A stretch of DNA of 63,468 nucleotides, from contig NZ_JNIW01000020.1 of assembly GCF_000701425.1 (NCBI RefSeq), positions 1 to 63,468 on the forward strand, given 5' to 3'. The translations under genes were made by a program, and so were the position numbers. Shown piece by piece: positions 1-8,365 of this stretch (positions are counted from its first letter, which is position 1; the number at the start of each line of letters is the position of its first letter). This DNA comes from Deinococcus frigens DSM 12807. GTDB taxonomy: Bacteria > Deinococcota > Deinococci > Deinococcales > Deinococcaceae. The notes beneath the pieces are model-generated. The model was not told the origin of the DNA and made no database searches. It saw nothing but the letters and a program-made list of their open reading frames with translations.

Positions 1-154
1 TCAGCGCCAGAATCTCGGCAAGGGGACGACGTTCTGCCAGGAGCGCAAAGAATTGCGCTCTGCGCCGCTGGACGGCACAGGTACTGGTCTCGAAGAGCTG
101 CCAGAAGTCAGCCGCTTGATGTGCGAGGGAACGAATGAAGAGTGCAGGTTTCAT
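1..154 (-). CDS. Putative transposase, N-terminal 51 residues only
   Basis: The reading frame starts at ATG 154 and is open to the window edge. It encodes about 51 residues starting MKPALFIRSLAHQAADF, rich in Ala, Arg and aromatic residues. I do not recognise the family from this piece. The transposase call rests on its position just inside an IS-like terminal repeat. A perfect TATAAT lies only 6 nt before the ATG, and the AGAGGG between could serve as a ribosome site, so the transcript may be leaderless or nearly so. Confidence 0.45.
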   Translation of the reverse strand, partial: MKPALFIRSLAHQAADFWQLFETSTCAVQRRRAQFFALLAERRPLAEILAL

Positions 155-160
155 CCCTCT

Positions 161-166
161 ATTATA
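161..166 (-). promoter_or_regulatory. -10 box of the IS gene
   Basis: A perfect TATAAT reads on the minus strand, 6 nt before the ATG at 154. The matching -35 position would fall at or just outside the element end, so flanking DNA may set its strength. Confidence 0.5.
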
Positions 167-309
167 AACTGTTTAATCGGAATCCGTATGAGTCCTACTG
201 CGTCTACCTGATCTCAGGCCGGAGCGCAGGCGAGAAGGAACCTAACTCCCAGAGCAGACGCAGGGCGGGGCATGCATCATCAGGCAGTCTGGTTTGAAAC
301 CCAAGCCAC

Positions 310-1254
310 TCAGGGAGAATTCGCCTCCACACCCACACGGGAGCCGTCGCCCACCAGACTGAGGCACAGCGCCGCTTCCGATCCCAGAGCGCTGAGGGTG
401 CCGTGCATTCCAGCGGGAATGGCGAACACGTCGGTGGCCCTAAGCTCAAAGGTCTGGCCGCCCACTTCCAGCCGCCACTGTCCATCCAGCGGCATCAGCA
501 GATGCACATCCGCCGCGCCCACTGCGGTCTGTCCGCCCGCTTCCAGGCGCAGGAACGACAACGAGAAGCCCACGGCATCGTGAACTGCGGCGGCTGAGCC
601 AGGGGCAGAACTGAGGGCCATCAGCTCCTCGCCGCCGTCCTCACGGGGCCGCGCATCCAGGTCATGAAAATGGGCGATACGGGCCAGCACCTCCGGGCGC
701 GAGAATTCCAGTTCAGGAATGTGCAGCTCGCGCGGCGGGAAACTCAGGCCGCCGCCGATCAGGCGTCCGTCGTCGTCCACTTCCAGACCACGGGCGCGGC
801 CCTCCTCGATCACCGAGGCGGCCAGCTTCACGGTGTTCGCCACGCCGTCCCCCTGCACCACCGCGAACATCAGCGCGGGCTGTGCCGAACGGTTGGTGAA
901 CCGGCGGTTGACGCCCACCGGCACGCTGAATACATCGCACGGCCCCAGGTGGACGCCCACCTCGCTCCCCGCCCCCCAGTCGAAGCGCCAGGTGCCGGAA
1001 ATGGGCATCAGGACCTCGGCGGTGGCGTGGTTGTGCAGGCCCACACCCTTGCCCGGCGGGCATTCCAGAATGGCGACGTTGATGCCTGCCGTCTCGCTGA
1101 TATGCGGCCCCCGGTCCGTGACGGTGGCCCCCATGATCGCGTAGACCTTGCGGGCGTACAGGTCCGGCATCTGGCCGTCTACCAGCACGTCGGCGCGGGG
1201 TTCGGGCAGCTCGCGCAACCGCGCCAGCCGCTGCTGAAGATCAAATGTGGTCAT
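310..1254 (-). CDS. Bicupin-domain protein
   Basis: This 314-residue protein has two cupin folds. The first (about residues 50-150) carries the metal-type motif HNH at 74-76 with Glu80 and a later PVGVNRRF strand. The second (about 215-310) keeps the beta pattern but has no HxH, so it is probably structural. The start at ATG 1254 is chosen because the protein aligns as a complete bicupin from MTTFDLQQRL, and it overlaps the end of the upstream ATPase gene by 14 bp. It is the last gene of the Liv-type transport operon, so it probably acts on, or senses, the imported substrate. Bicupins include ureidoglycine aminohydrolases, dioxygenases and binding proteins; which applies here cannot be told. 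Confidence 0.8.
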   Translation of the reverse strand: MTTFDLQQRLARLRELPEPRADVLVDGQMPDLYARKVYAIMGATVTDRGPHISETAGINVAILECPPGKGVGLHNHATAEVLMPISGTWRFDWGAGSEVGVHLGPCDVFSVPVGVNRRFTNRSAQPALMFAVVQGDGVANTVKLAASVIEEGRARGLEVDDDGRLIGGGLSFPPRELHIPELEFSRPEVLARIAHFHDLDARPREDGGEELMALSSAPGSAAAVHDAVGFSLSFLRLEAGGQTAVGAADVHLLMPLDGQWRLEVGGQTFELRATDVFAIPAGMHGTLSALGSEAALCLSLVGDGSRVGVEANSP

Positions 1255-2014
1255 GGGGAGTCTCCTGCTGTGAGGCTGGACTGGGTGCTGAAGGCGAGGC
1301 GGACGCGCCCAGATACGCGCCGCGCAGCAGTTCGGGGCGGCGGCGCAGTTCGTCGGCGCGGCCCGCATGCACCACCTCGCCCCGGTTGAGGACGTAAGCG
1401 TGGTCCCCGATGTCCAGCGCCAGGGCCGCGAACTGCTCGACCAGCAGCACGCCCACACCATCGTCGGCCAAGCCGCGCAGCACCGGCATCAGGCGGCGCA
1501 CCACGATGGGTGCGAGGCCCAGGCTCAGCTCGTCGACCAGCAGCACCTGCGGGCGGCCCGCCAAGGCGCGGGCAATCACCACCATCTGCTGCTCGCCGCC
1601 CGAGAGCATTCCGGCGGCCACGGTGCGGCGGGGAATCAGTTCGGGAAAGAGGCCGAACAGCTCATCCAGGCTGCGCCCCCGCCCCGCCGCCCGCAGGTTG
1701 TCCTCGACGCTGAGGCCCGCGAAGACCGTGCGGCCCTGCTCGACGTGAGCCAGCCCCCGGCGGGCGCGGGCCTCGCGCGGCTGCGCGGTAATGACGGTCC
1801 CGTTCAGGCGGAGTTGCCCACCAGACACCGGAATCACGCCGGACACCGCTTCCAGCAGCGTGGTCTTGCCCGCGCCGTTGGGGCCGAGCAGCACCGTGAC
1901 CTGGCCGGGGGGTGCGTGCAGGGTGACGCCGCGCACCACCGGGAAGCCCCCGCGGGCCACGCTCAGCTCCTCGATCATCAGGCCGGTGTCCGCTTGATCT
2001 ACGATGCCCGTCAT
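1241..2014 (-). CDS. livF: Branched-chain amino acid-type ABC transporter, ATPase (LivF-like)
   Basis: A 257-residue ATP-binding subunit of the HAAT/Liv import family, which takes up branched-chain amino acids, amides or urea. Walker A GPNGAGKTT lies at 44-52, the ABC signature LSGGEQQ at 137-143 and Walker B VLLVDE at 157-162. It starts at ATG 2014 inside an ATGA overlap with the stop of the upstream permease-ATPase gene, so the two are probably translationally coupled. Length and motifs are normal for LivF. Substrate is not shown by the sequence. Confidence 0.9.
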   Translation of the reverse strand: MTGIVDQADTGLMIEELSVARGGFPVVRGVTLHAPPGQVTVLLGPNGAGKTTLLEAVSGVIPVSGGQLRLNGTVITAQPREARARRGLAHVEQGRTVFAGLSVEDNLRAAGRGRSLDELFGLFPELIPRRTVAAGMLSGGEQQMVVIARALAGRPQVLLVDELSLGLAPIVVRRLMPVLRGLADDGVGVLLVEQFAALALDIGDHAYVLNRGEVVHAGRADELRRRPELLRGAYLGASASPSAPSPASQQETPHDHI

Positions 2015-3765
2015 GCCGCGTCCTCGCCGCCCAGGTAGGCGCGGACCACCTGCGGGCTGCCCAGCACCTCGGCGCATTCGCCAGAGGCGATCACCTGCCC
2101 AAAGTCCAGCACCGTGACCTGTGAGCAGGCCGCCGCCACCAGCGCCATGTCGTGTTCCACCAGCAGCACCGCGCAGCCGAAGACGGCAGGCACCTCGCGC
2201 AGCCGGGCGGCGAAGCGCAGCGACTCGGCCTCGTCCAGCCCCGCGCCGGGTTCGTCGAGCAGCACGATCTGCGGGCGGGCCGCCAGCAGCCCCGCGACCT
2301 CCACCAGCCGCCGGGTTCCCACGTCCACGGAGTCCATCGGGCGTTCGGGGTGGGGGCCGCCCAGAAAATGCAGGGCTTCGAGCAACTCGGCCCGGCCCAG
2401 ATCATGGCCCGACAGCAACCGCAGGTACTGCTCCACGCTCAGGTCGGCAATGGTGCGGTCCTGCTGGAACGAGCGCCGCAGCCCCAGCCGCGCCCGTCCG
2501 TGGGCGCTCACGGCGTCGATGGACCGCCCGCCCAGCGCCACTGTTCCCATGTAGCCCTTGAAGCCGGTCACGGCGTCGATCAACGTGGACTTGCCCGCCC
2601 CGTTGGGACCGATCAGAGCGGCCACCGTACCGCGCTCGACGCGTAGATTCACTTCTAAAAGGGCCGCGACCTGGCCGTAACGGACGCTCAGGTTGCTCAG
2701 CTCCAGCACCGGGCCACCAGGGGCTGATGTGACACGGGGTCTGCTTTGCTGCGTCGCGGGCAGGGGCGGCAACCCGGCGGGCAGGTCACGCGCCCGGCGG
2801 TGCGCGGCCACCAGGCGCAGCCGCGCGGCCAGTCCGCCGGTGCCGCGAAACAGCGCCTCCACCGCGCCGAGGGCGAACAGCAGGCTGGTCAGGTCCTGCG
2901 GCAGCCCAGTGCGGCGCAGAATCTCCGGGACCAGCGCCATCGCCACGCCCGCCACCAGCGCCCCCTCCCAGTACTGGGTGGCGAGCATCACGCCCAGCGC
3001 GAAGGCCATTAAAGAAAAGACCGGCTCGAAGTTGGCGCGGCTGACCGTCAGCAGTTGCCCGATGAGCAGCCCCCCGCCCACCCCCGCCACGAAAGCGCTG
3101 AGGCCAAAAGCCCACAGCTTGGTTCCCGGCACGCTCAGGCCCAGGGCGGCGGTGGCCCGTTCGCTGCGGCGCACAGCGTCCCAGGCCAGTCCGGCGCGGC
3201 GGCGACTCAGCCAGGCCAGGCCCAGGGCCAGCGCCACGAAGACTGCCCAGCAGAAGGCGAAGTAGGCCGGATCACCAGCGAGCAGGGCCGGGCGGGTCAC
3301 ATACTCCCCGCTGTCCGCGCCGGGAAAGGCGTTCAGACCCAGTACCACATCCACCGCGCTGGCAAAGCCCAGCGTGACGATTGCCAGGTTGACCCCGCGC
3401 AGCCGCAGCGCGGGCAGCCCGATCAGCAGCCCGAACGGCACCGCCACCAGGCCGCCCAGCAGAATCTGGAGCGGCAGGACCAGAATGCCCTGCGTGTTCA
3501 GCCCCGCCACCACGAAGGCCCCGATGGCCGCAAACGAGAGCTGGCACAGCGAGATCATGCCCGCCCGCCCATACACGATGCCCACGCTCAGGGCCGTGAC
3601 CGCCGAGATGACCGCGCCGGTGGCGAGGAACAGCCAGAAGCTGGGGAGGACCAGGCCCAGTCCGGCCACGGCGACAGCCAGCACGCCGAGAACCAGCCCA
3701 CGGACCGGGGGGCGAGAAGTGGCGGCGGCAGGCGACGGCGTGCGCGCGGCCTCAGCGGGCGGCAT
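2011..3765 (-). CDS. Fused Liv-type ABC permease (LivM-like) and ATPase (LivG-like)
   Basis: At 584 residues this is two subunits in one chain. Residues about 22-320 are a LivM-type permease with roughly eight to ten membrane segments. After a Pro-rich linker (about 325-350), residues 352-580 form a LivG-type ATPase. Walker A GPNGAGKST is at 387-395, Walker B IVLLDE at 500-505 and the H-loop EHD at 538. The ABC signature region (about 480-492) reads VDVGTRRLVEVAG and has lost the usual LSGGQ or LSYGEQ core. Either ATP is hydrolysed mainly at the site completed by LivF, or the signature is an accepted variant. It overlaps livH by 14 bp. Confidence 0.88.
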   Translation of the reverse strand: MPPAEAARTPSPAAATSRPPVRGLVLGVLAVAVAGLGLVLPSFWLFLATGAVISAVTALSVGIVYGRAGMISLCQLSFAAIGAFVVAGLNTQGILVLPLQILLGGLVAVPFGLLIGLPALRLRGVNLAIVTLGFASAVDVVLGLNAFPGADSGEYVTRPALLAGDPAYFAFCWAVFVALALGLAWLSRRRAGLAWDAVRRSERATAALGLSVPGTKLWAFGLSAFVAGVGGGLLIGQLLTVSRANFEPVFSLMAFALGVMLATQYWEGALVAGVAMALVPEILRRTGLPQDLTSLLFALGAVEALFRGTGGLAARLRLVAAHRRARDLPAGLPPLPATQQSRPRVTSAPGGPVLELSNLSVRYGQVAALLEVNLRVERGTVAALIGPNGAGKSTLIDAVTGFKGYMGTVALGGRSIDAVSAHGRARLGLRRSFQQDRTIADLSVEQYLRLLSGHDLGRAELLEALHFLGGPHPERPMDSVDVGTRRLVEVAGLLAARPQIVLLDEPGAGLDEAESLRFAARLREVPAVFGCAVLLVEHDMALVAAACSQVTVLDFGQVIASGECAEVLGSPQVVRAYLGGEDAA

Positions 3766-4606
3766 CCCAGACCTCCCCGCGCTGGGTCCACAGCAGCGCC
3801 AGCAGGACCATCACAAAGGGCAGGACTGAGCGGTACGGAGAAACGGCGTCAAAATACGTCGCCAGCCCCTCCAGCAGCCCCACGGCCACCCCGCCCAGCA
3901 GCGTGGCCGTGAAGTTCTGAAACAGGCCCAGCAGCGCCGCCGCCATCGCGGGCAGCACCAGAAAGCTGAGGCTGCTGAAATCCGCCGGGCGGGTGGGGGC
4001 GATCACCAGCACGGCAACGGTGGCCGCCGCACCTCCGAACAGCCACACCAGCAGCGAAAGCCGCCGCGCCGGGATGCCCAGCAGCTCGGCGGTGGTGGGC
4101 CGCTCGCTCAGGGCGCGGAGCTGCACGCCCAGCAGTGTGCGGTTCAGAAATGCGCCCACGCCCAGCGCCAACGCCGTTGCCAGCCCCAGCGCCAGCAGCG
4201 CGTCACTGGAAATGGTGACCCCCAGATCCAGGCTGGCCCCCGGAAAGGCCGATGGCACGGCCTTGGGCGCGTCCCCGAAGGCCCGGTGCGCCAGCCCCAG
4301 CAGCCCGATCAGCAGCGCGATGGTGACGGTAGAGCGCACGCCCACCGAGACCTCGAAGAACCAGCGAGACATGACCCAGCCGATGCCGCCGCTCAGCAGC
4401 GTGCCGACAGCGATGCCGCCCAGGGCCGCCACCCAGTACGGCCAGCCCAGGTCCAGAAATTCCAGGCTGGCATACGCGCCGAACGCGCCCACAGCGGCGG
4501 TGGAAAAGTTCAGCACGCCCACCATGCGGTACAGCAGCACCACGCACGCGCCCAGCAGGGCGTAAGCGCCGCCCGCCGCCAGTCCAGCCAGGGCCGACTG
4601 CAACAT
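3752..4606 (-). CDS. livH: Branched-chain amino acid-type ABC transporter, permease (LivH-like)
   Basis: An inner-membrane permease of 284 residues with about eight hydrophobic segments, opening MLQSALAGLAAGGAYALLGA, typical of LivH N-termini. It lies between the binding protein gene (15-bp gap) and the fused permease-ATPase (14-bp overlap), so it completes a periplasmic-binding-protein importer: binding protein, two permease domains and two ATPase domains. Length is normal for the family (about 290). Confidence 0.9.
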   Translation of the reverse strand: MLQSALAGLAAGGAYALLGACVVLLYRMVGVLNFSTAAVGAFGAYASLEFLDLGWPYWVAALGGIAVGTLLSGGIGWVMSRWFFEVSVGVRSTVTIALLIGLLGLAHRAFGDAPKAVPSAFPGASLDLGVTISSDALLALGLATALALGVGAFLNRTLLGVQLRALSERPTTAELLGIPARRLSLLVWLFGGAAATVAVLVIAPTRPADFSSLSFLVLPAMAAALLGLFQNFTATLLGGVAVGLLEGLATYFDAVSPYRSVLPFVMVLLALLWTQRGEVWDAAR

Positions 4607-4621
4607 CTTGCCGCGCCTCCC

Positions 4622-5809
4622 TTACTGCCCGGCGGCGGGCAGGCGCAGCCAGGTGGTGTTGACCGTGACCCACTGCCCGCCGCGCAGCCGCACGATCTTG
4701 ACCGACTGGTTGGGGTTGTTGGCCCCACTGCCGAAGGTGTAGGCCGATCCCATCAGGGGTGAGCGGTAATTCTTCAGGCCGCGCAGGGCCGCCGTGACGC
4801 TCTGGCGGGTGATCTCACCCTTGACCTTTTTCAGCGCGTCCACCATCACGTTGGCGGCCACGTACCCGGCCTGCGAGAACGAGTTGAGCGGCACCTTGCT
4901 GGCGTTCATCAGGGTGTGCCAGTCGGTCAGGGTGCCTGCGCTGCCGGAGAACGGCTCGAAGGCGCTGATGGCGTACATGCCGTTGCCGACGTTCCCCAGC
5001 GCCTTGGCAAGACGGTCCGTGTACGCCGCCGAGAGCATGATGAAATCAATCCCCTTGATCTTCTGGGTGCTGGCCGCATTCATCCAGGCCACCACCTGCG
5101 GCTCCACGCCGCTGAAGATGACCGCCTCGCAGCCCGCGCGCTGCACTTTCAGCAGCGTGGGCGTCAGGTCGTCGCCGGGGCGCAGGGTGCGGTCCAGCAG
5201 GGCAAGCTTCTGGCCGCTCAGCTTTTCCCAGCGGGCCACGGCCCCGTCGTACCCGGCGTTCTGGGCCGGGTTGGCGTTGCCCACGAAGCACACTTTGCCC
5301 CGCTTGAGGGTGTTGCTGGCGTAGTACATGGCGGCGGCGGCCTCGCTGTACGGCCCAACGTTCACCGGCGCGATGTTGGCGGAGGTAAAGCACTTGGTGT
5401 CGATGCCCACCCCCGACACCGACAGCACACTGCGCTGCGCGTAGAAGGCCGCGTTCACGTTACACTCGATGGGGCTGGCCGATCCCGCCAGCGCCACCAC
5501 GCCCTCATCGTCGATCAGCCGCCGCGCCGCCTGCGAGGCACCCGCCGGATCGAATTTGTCGTCCTCCGAGATGTACTCGATCATTCGCCCGCCAATGCCA
5601 CCCGCCGCGTTGACCCGGTCAAAGACGGCTTTGGCGGCCTGACTGGATTCGGGAAAGACGGCGGCCCCGGTCAGCGAGCTGATTGCGCCGATCTTGATGG
5701 GGGCCTTATTCTGGGCCAGTGCGGTCTGGGCCGCGCCCAGCAGCAGGGTGAGCAGCGCCGCAGCACCCAGGATGGAAGCTCTCGAAGACGACTTTTTCGC
5801 GCTTGGCAT
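4622..5809 (-). CDS. Liv-type ABC transporter substrate-binding protein
   Basis: A 395-residue secreted binding protein (periplasmic binding protein, type 1 fold). The N-terminus MPSAKKSSSR followed by a hydrophobic run ending in TALAQ is a signal peptide. The mature protein opens with PIKIGAISSLTGAA, the classic start of Leu/Ile/Val or amide binding proteins. ATG 5809 is chosen because AGAGAGGAAAC lies just before it and the signal peptide begins there; an upstream extension would precede the signal peptide. It is the first gene of the transport operon. Substrate unknown (branched-chain amino acids, amides and urea are the main candidates). Confidence 0.88.
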   Translation of the reverse strand: MPSAKKSSSRASILGAAALLTLLLGAAQTALAQNKAPIKIGAISSLTGAAVFPESSQAAKAVFDRVNAAGGIGGRMIEYISEDDKFDPAGASQAARRLIDDEGVVALAGSASPIECNVNAAFYAQRSVLSVSGVGIDTKCFTSANIAPVNVGPYSEAAAAMYYASNTLKRGKVCFVGNANPAQNAGYDGAVARWEKLSGQKLALLDRTLRPGDDLTPTLLKVQRAGCEAVIFSGVEPQVVAWMNAASTQKIKGIDFIMLSAAYTDRLAKALGNVGNGMYAISAFEPFSGSAGTLTDWHTLMNASKVPLNSFSQAGYVAANVMVDALKKVKGEITRQSVTAALRGLKNYRSPLMGSAYTFGSGANNPNQSVKIVRLRGGQWVTVNTTWLRLPAAGQ

Positions 5810-5968
5810 GTTCGTTTCCTCTCTGGGGGTGAGCGAATGGGGGCGGCCCACGCACGGAAGCGTGGCGTGGCGATCACCTCCCGGCACGGCTTGCCAGGCA
5901 GGAAAACATTTAAAACTCGGAAACGAGGTTGTAGACGCTTAGCCTGCGGCGCGGACCTGGCAGGGGCA

Positions 5969-5982
5969 GTGACTTAAGTTAC
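5969..5982. promoter_or_regulatory. Palindrome, possible Crp/Fnr-type operator
   Basis: GTGACTTAAGTTAC is a 14-bp palindrome with one imperfect base pair. It lies between the stop of the Crp/Fnr-family gene and the start of the Liv-type binding protein gene. The GT(A/G)-N8-TAC form resembles sites of NtcA, a Crp-family nitrogen regulator. Its position suggests control of the transport operon by the neighbouring regulator; this is inference. Confidence 0.3.
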
Positions 5983-5995
5983 GCCGGGGCGGGAG

Positions 5996-6715
5996 TCAGG
6001 TCTCTCCCTGGCGGCCCAGCTCCCGGTGCAGCGCGGCGGGATCAAGAATCTGAACGCCGCCTGGACCCGTTGCCACCACGCCGCTGGCACGCCAGTCCTG
6101 CAATGTGCGGGCCACCACCTCGCGCACGCTGCCCACCGCGTCGGCCAGTTCCTGCTGGCTGCCGGGAACGGTGAACGGACTGGCCTCTGGTTGTTCGGCA
6201 GCCAGTTCCAGCAGGTGCCAGGCCAGCCGCTGCCGCACGCTGCCAAAGGCCTGACCCGCCAGCACCGCCAGAACGCCGTACAGTTGCCGGGCGGTTTCCT
6301 CGGCCAGCAGCAGGGCCACGCTCGCCTCGCGCCCGGCCAGTTCGCGCAGAAATGCAGCGTCCAGATGCAGCAGTTCGCAGTCGGTCAGGGCCTGCACGCT
6401 GGCAGGTGGTGGCCCGGCCAGCAGCGCGGCCACGCCCAGCAGGTCGCCCCGGTGGGCGTAACGCACGGTGATCTGCCGCCCCTGCGCCGACATCATGAAG
6501 ACCCGCGCCAGTCCGCTCAGCACCAGCGTCACGCGGTCAGGGGCATCGGCCTGGCGGTAGTAGAGCTGCGGCGCAGAGAGCTGCTGGTACTGTGCGCCGC
6601 GCAGAAGTTGCTCCCGCAGCGCCTGTTCCAGCGTTCCCAGAGGGCTGGCCCGCAGACCTTCGCCTGCCTGCCCGGTGGGAGACAGGCCATTCGAACGCTG
6701 CCCGGACCGTTCCAT
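5996..6715 (-). CDS. Crp/Fnr-family transcriptional regulator
   Basis: A 239-residue regulator. Residues about 30-140 form a cyclic-nucleotide-binding-like beta barrel (DRVTLVLSGLARVFMM, RYAHRGDLLGV), and residues about 165-225 a winged helix-turn-helix with SQQELADAVGSVREVVARTL. There are no Fnr-type cysteines near the N-terminus, so an iron-sulfur oxygen sensor is unlikely. The start at ATG 6715 gives the usual family length; a longer frame exists upstream but begins in low-complexity sequence. It is co-directional with and just upstream of the Liv transport genes and probably regulates them. Confidence 0.8.
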   Translation of the reverse strand: MERSGQRSNGLSPTGQAGEGLRASPLGTLEQALREQLLRGAQYQQLSAPQLYYRQADAPDRVTLVLSGLARVFMMSAQGRQITVRYAHRGDLLGVAALLAGPPPASVQALTDCELLHLDAAFLRELAGREASVALLLAEETARQLYGVLAVLAGQAFGSVRQRLAWHLLELAAEQPEASPFTVPGSQQELADAVGSVREVVARTLQDWRASGVVATGPGGVQILDPAALHRELGRQGET

Positions 6716-7127
6716 CAGCCCGCTGAGGACCAGGGCGGCCGGTTCCGCCGTGAAGCAGGGAAGATCAGGCAGGGACCGGGGACGGCCTGTGGACTGCGGC
6801 GCACATCCTTGCCCTGGCCTGACCGGGCGGCAGGCCCACTGTAGGCCGTCCCCGCTTCGCCACATCCCGCCGCAGGTTTCCCAAAATGCATCATCTGGAT
6901 GTGGAGTCTACAGGGCGGACGTATGAACTGTTGTGGACATGCCTGTCAGTGACCAGAGAGACGGGCCTACCACAGACACGGACCTACGGCTCCCACCAGT
7001 CCGCCAGAAAGCCTGCGAAGGTGCGTGATGTGCCTACGCTACGGACGACAGCGACACCGCCAGAGCGCCTGCAGACCTGCAGCAGCCCGGTTAGCGCGGC
7101 AGGCCCACAATATTCAGGGTGAAAGAT
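6716..7127. other. 412-bp gap with a long inverted repeat
   Basis: No gene is evident. An 11-bp perfect inverted repeat, GGGGACGGCCT (6778-6788) and its complement (6843-6853), spans 76 bp just upstream of the Crp/Fnr-family start. It could form a large stem-loop in that gene's leader. The rest (6870-7127) shows no coding signature. Confidence 0.45.
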
Positions 7128-8327
7128 TCAAGGTGAAAGTGCCTCACCTTGCAGCCTGAAACTGGGTGTAAACCCTGGGTCGGTCAGGCCGGGCCGGTCC
7201 AGGCCGAAGCGCTCGATTCCAAAGGTGGTTTGCCCAGTCAGCGTCAACTCAGCCGCGATCTTTCCCAGCAGACTGCTGAACTTGTAGGCGTGGGCCGCGC
7301 CGCTCACGATCAGGATGTTGGGGTGCTGCGGCAGAAAGTCCACGATGAAGTCACGGTCCGGGGTCATGTCGTACAGGCAGGTCTTGGTATAGAGTTCTGG
7401 CCCCAGAGCGCTGGGCAGATGGGCCTGCATGAAGGCCCGCAGGCTGTGGTCAGAACGCTGATCCCTGTCATAGCTCCGGGTCTCGGCGGTGGTGGCCTGA
7501 CCCCCCACATCCTCGGCGGCCTTCACGGCAGCCTCCCCATACACCGGGAAGCCGTAAAAGCAGTGGTCTTGGTTGCCGTAGTAGATCCACACGGGAAAGC
7601 GGCCCACCGCAAAGTCGCGCAGATGAGGCGAGCTGAAATACGATACCTGTTCGCGGGTCACGGTGATGGGTAATTTCAGGCCCACCAGCCTCAAAACGGG
7701 AGTGAGCCAAGCCCCCGCCGTCACCACCAGTCTGCGGGCGCTGAAGCGGCCCTGCGTGGTGTCGATGTCGACGCCATCGCTGTGGGGCGTGATGCCCTGC
7801 ACGGCGGTCTGGTCCAGCAGGGCGGCCCCGTTGCGCCGCGCCATCAGGGCGTGGACCATCACACCCTTGCGCGCGTCCACCAGACCGGCATCTTTCTGGT
7901 ACAGCACTTGCACGTCCCCGGGCAGCCGGAACTGGGGAAAGTGGCGCATGGTGTCCTCAGCACTCCACGTCTCGAAGTCGATTCCAGATTCGCGCATGGC
8001 CGCCGCGAAACTGCCCAGTTCACCGGGCTGGCCCGCCGGAGTGGGCGACAGGTCCAGGCCACCGGTTTTAAAGACCAACTGAACGCCCGATTCCTCTTCC
8101 AGCTCGGCGAAGCAGGGGTAGGTGTGGACGGCGAGGTGGGTGTAGTCGGTCACGCCATACGACAGCCGGATGATCCGCGAGTGGTCATGGGAGCCGCCCC
8201 GTTCGTGGCCGTGTGCGAACTGCTCCAGGCCCAGAACCTCGCCCCCGAGTTCCCTGGACAGCCAGTACAGCGCCGCGCTGCCCAGGCCGCCGCAGCCCAG
8301 CACGATGGTGTCGAAACTTCGCTTCAT
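7128..8327 (-). CDS. FAD-dependent amine oxidase, sarcosine oxidase / N-methyltryptophan oxidase family
   Basis: A 399-residue flavoenzyme that would oxidise an N-methyl or secondary amino acid to an imine plus H2O2. The N-terminal dinucleotide motif is VLGCGGLGSAALYWLSREL, followed by GLEQF and HERGGSHDHSRIIRLSYG, typical of monomeric sarcosine oxidase and MTOX. A cysteine in the segment QDHCFYGFP sits about where this family attaches FAD covalently. ATG 8327 is chosen because the FAD motif begins within ten residues. It lies 38 bp downstream of a second member of the family and shares its strand with an amino acid importer. Confidence 0.85.
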   Translation of the reverse strand: MKRSFDTIVLGCGGLGSAALYWLSRELGGEVLGLEQFAHGHERGGSHDHSRIIRLSYGVTDYTHLAVHTYPCFAELEEESGVQLVFKTGGLDLSPTPAGQPGELGSFAAAMRESGIDFETWSAEDTMRHFPQFRLPGDVQVLYQKDAGLVDARKGVMVHALMARRNGAALLDQTAVQGITPHSDGVDIDTTQGRFSARRLVVTAGAWLTPVLRLVGLKLPITVTREQVSYFSSPHLRDFAVGRFPVWIYYGNQDHCFYGFPVYGEAAVKAAEDVGGQATTAETRSYDRDQRSDHSLRAFMQAHLPSALGPELYTKTCLYDMTPDRDFIVDFLPQHPNILIVSGAAHAYKFSSLLGKIAAELTLTGQTTFGIERFGLDRPGLTDPGFTPSFRLQGEALSP

Positions 8328-8365
8328 GTCAACGGTCTCCTCAAAAGTTTGGAAAGCGGCCAGGC

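Larger units (their letters stand above)
1..188 (-). mobile_element. Insertion sequence, one end (cut by window edge)
   Basis: Read on the minus strand, the element begins at 188 with the terminal sequence TACGGATTCCGATT. This is followed by a TATAAT -10 box (161-166) and a transposase-like reading frame starting at 154. The three bases outside the end (189-191, TGA on plus, TCA on minus) followed by G fit a CTNAG-type target with a 3-bp duplication, as in part of the IS5 family. The other end lies outside the window, so the duplication cannot be confirmed here. The same terminal sequence bounds the small element at 28423-28595. Confidence 0.6.
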
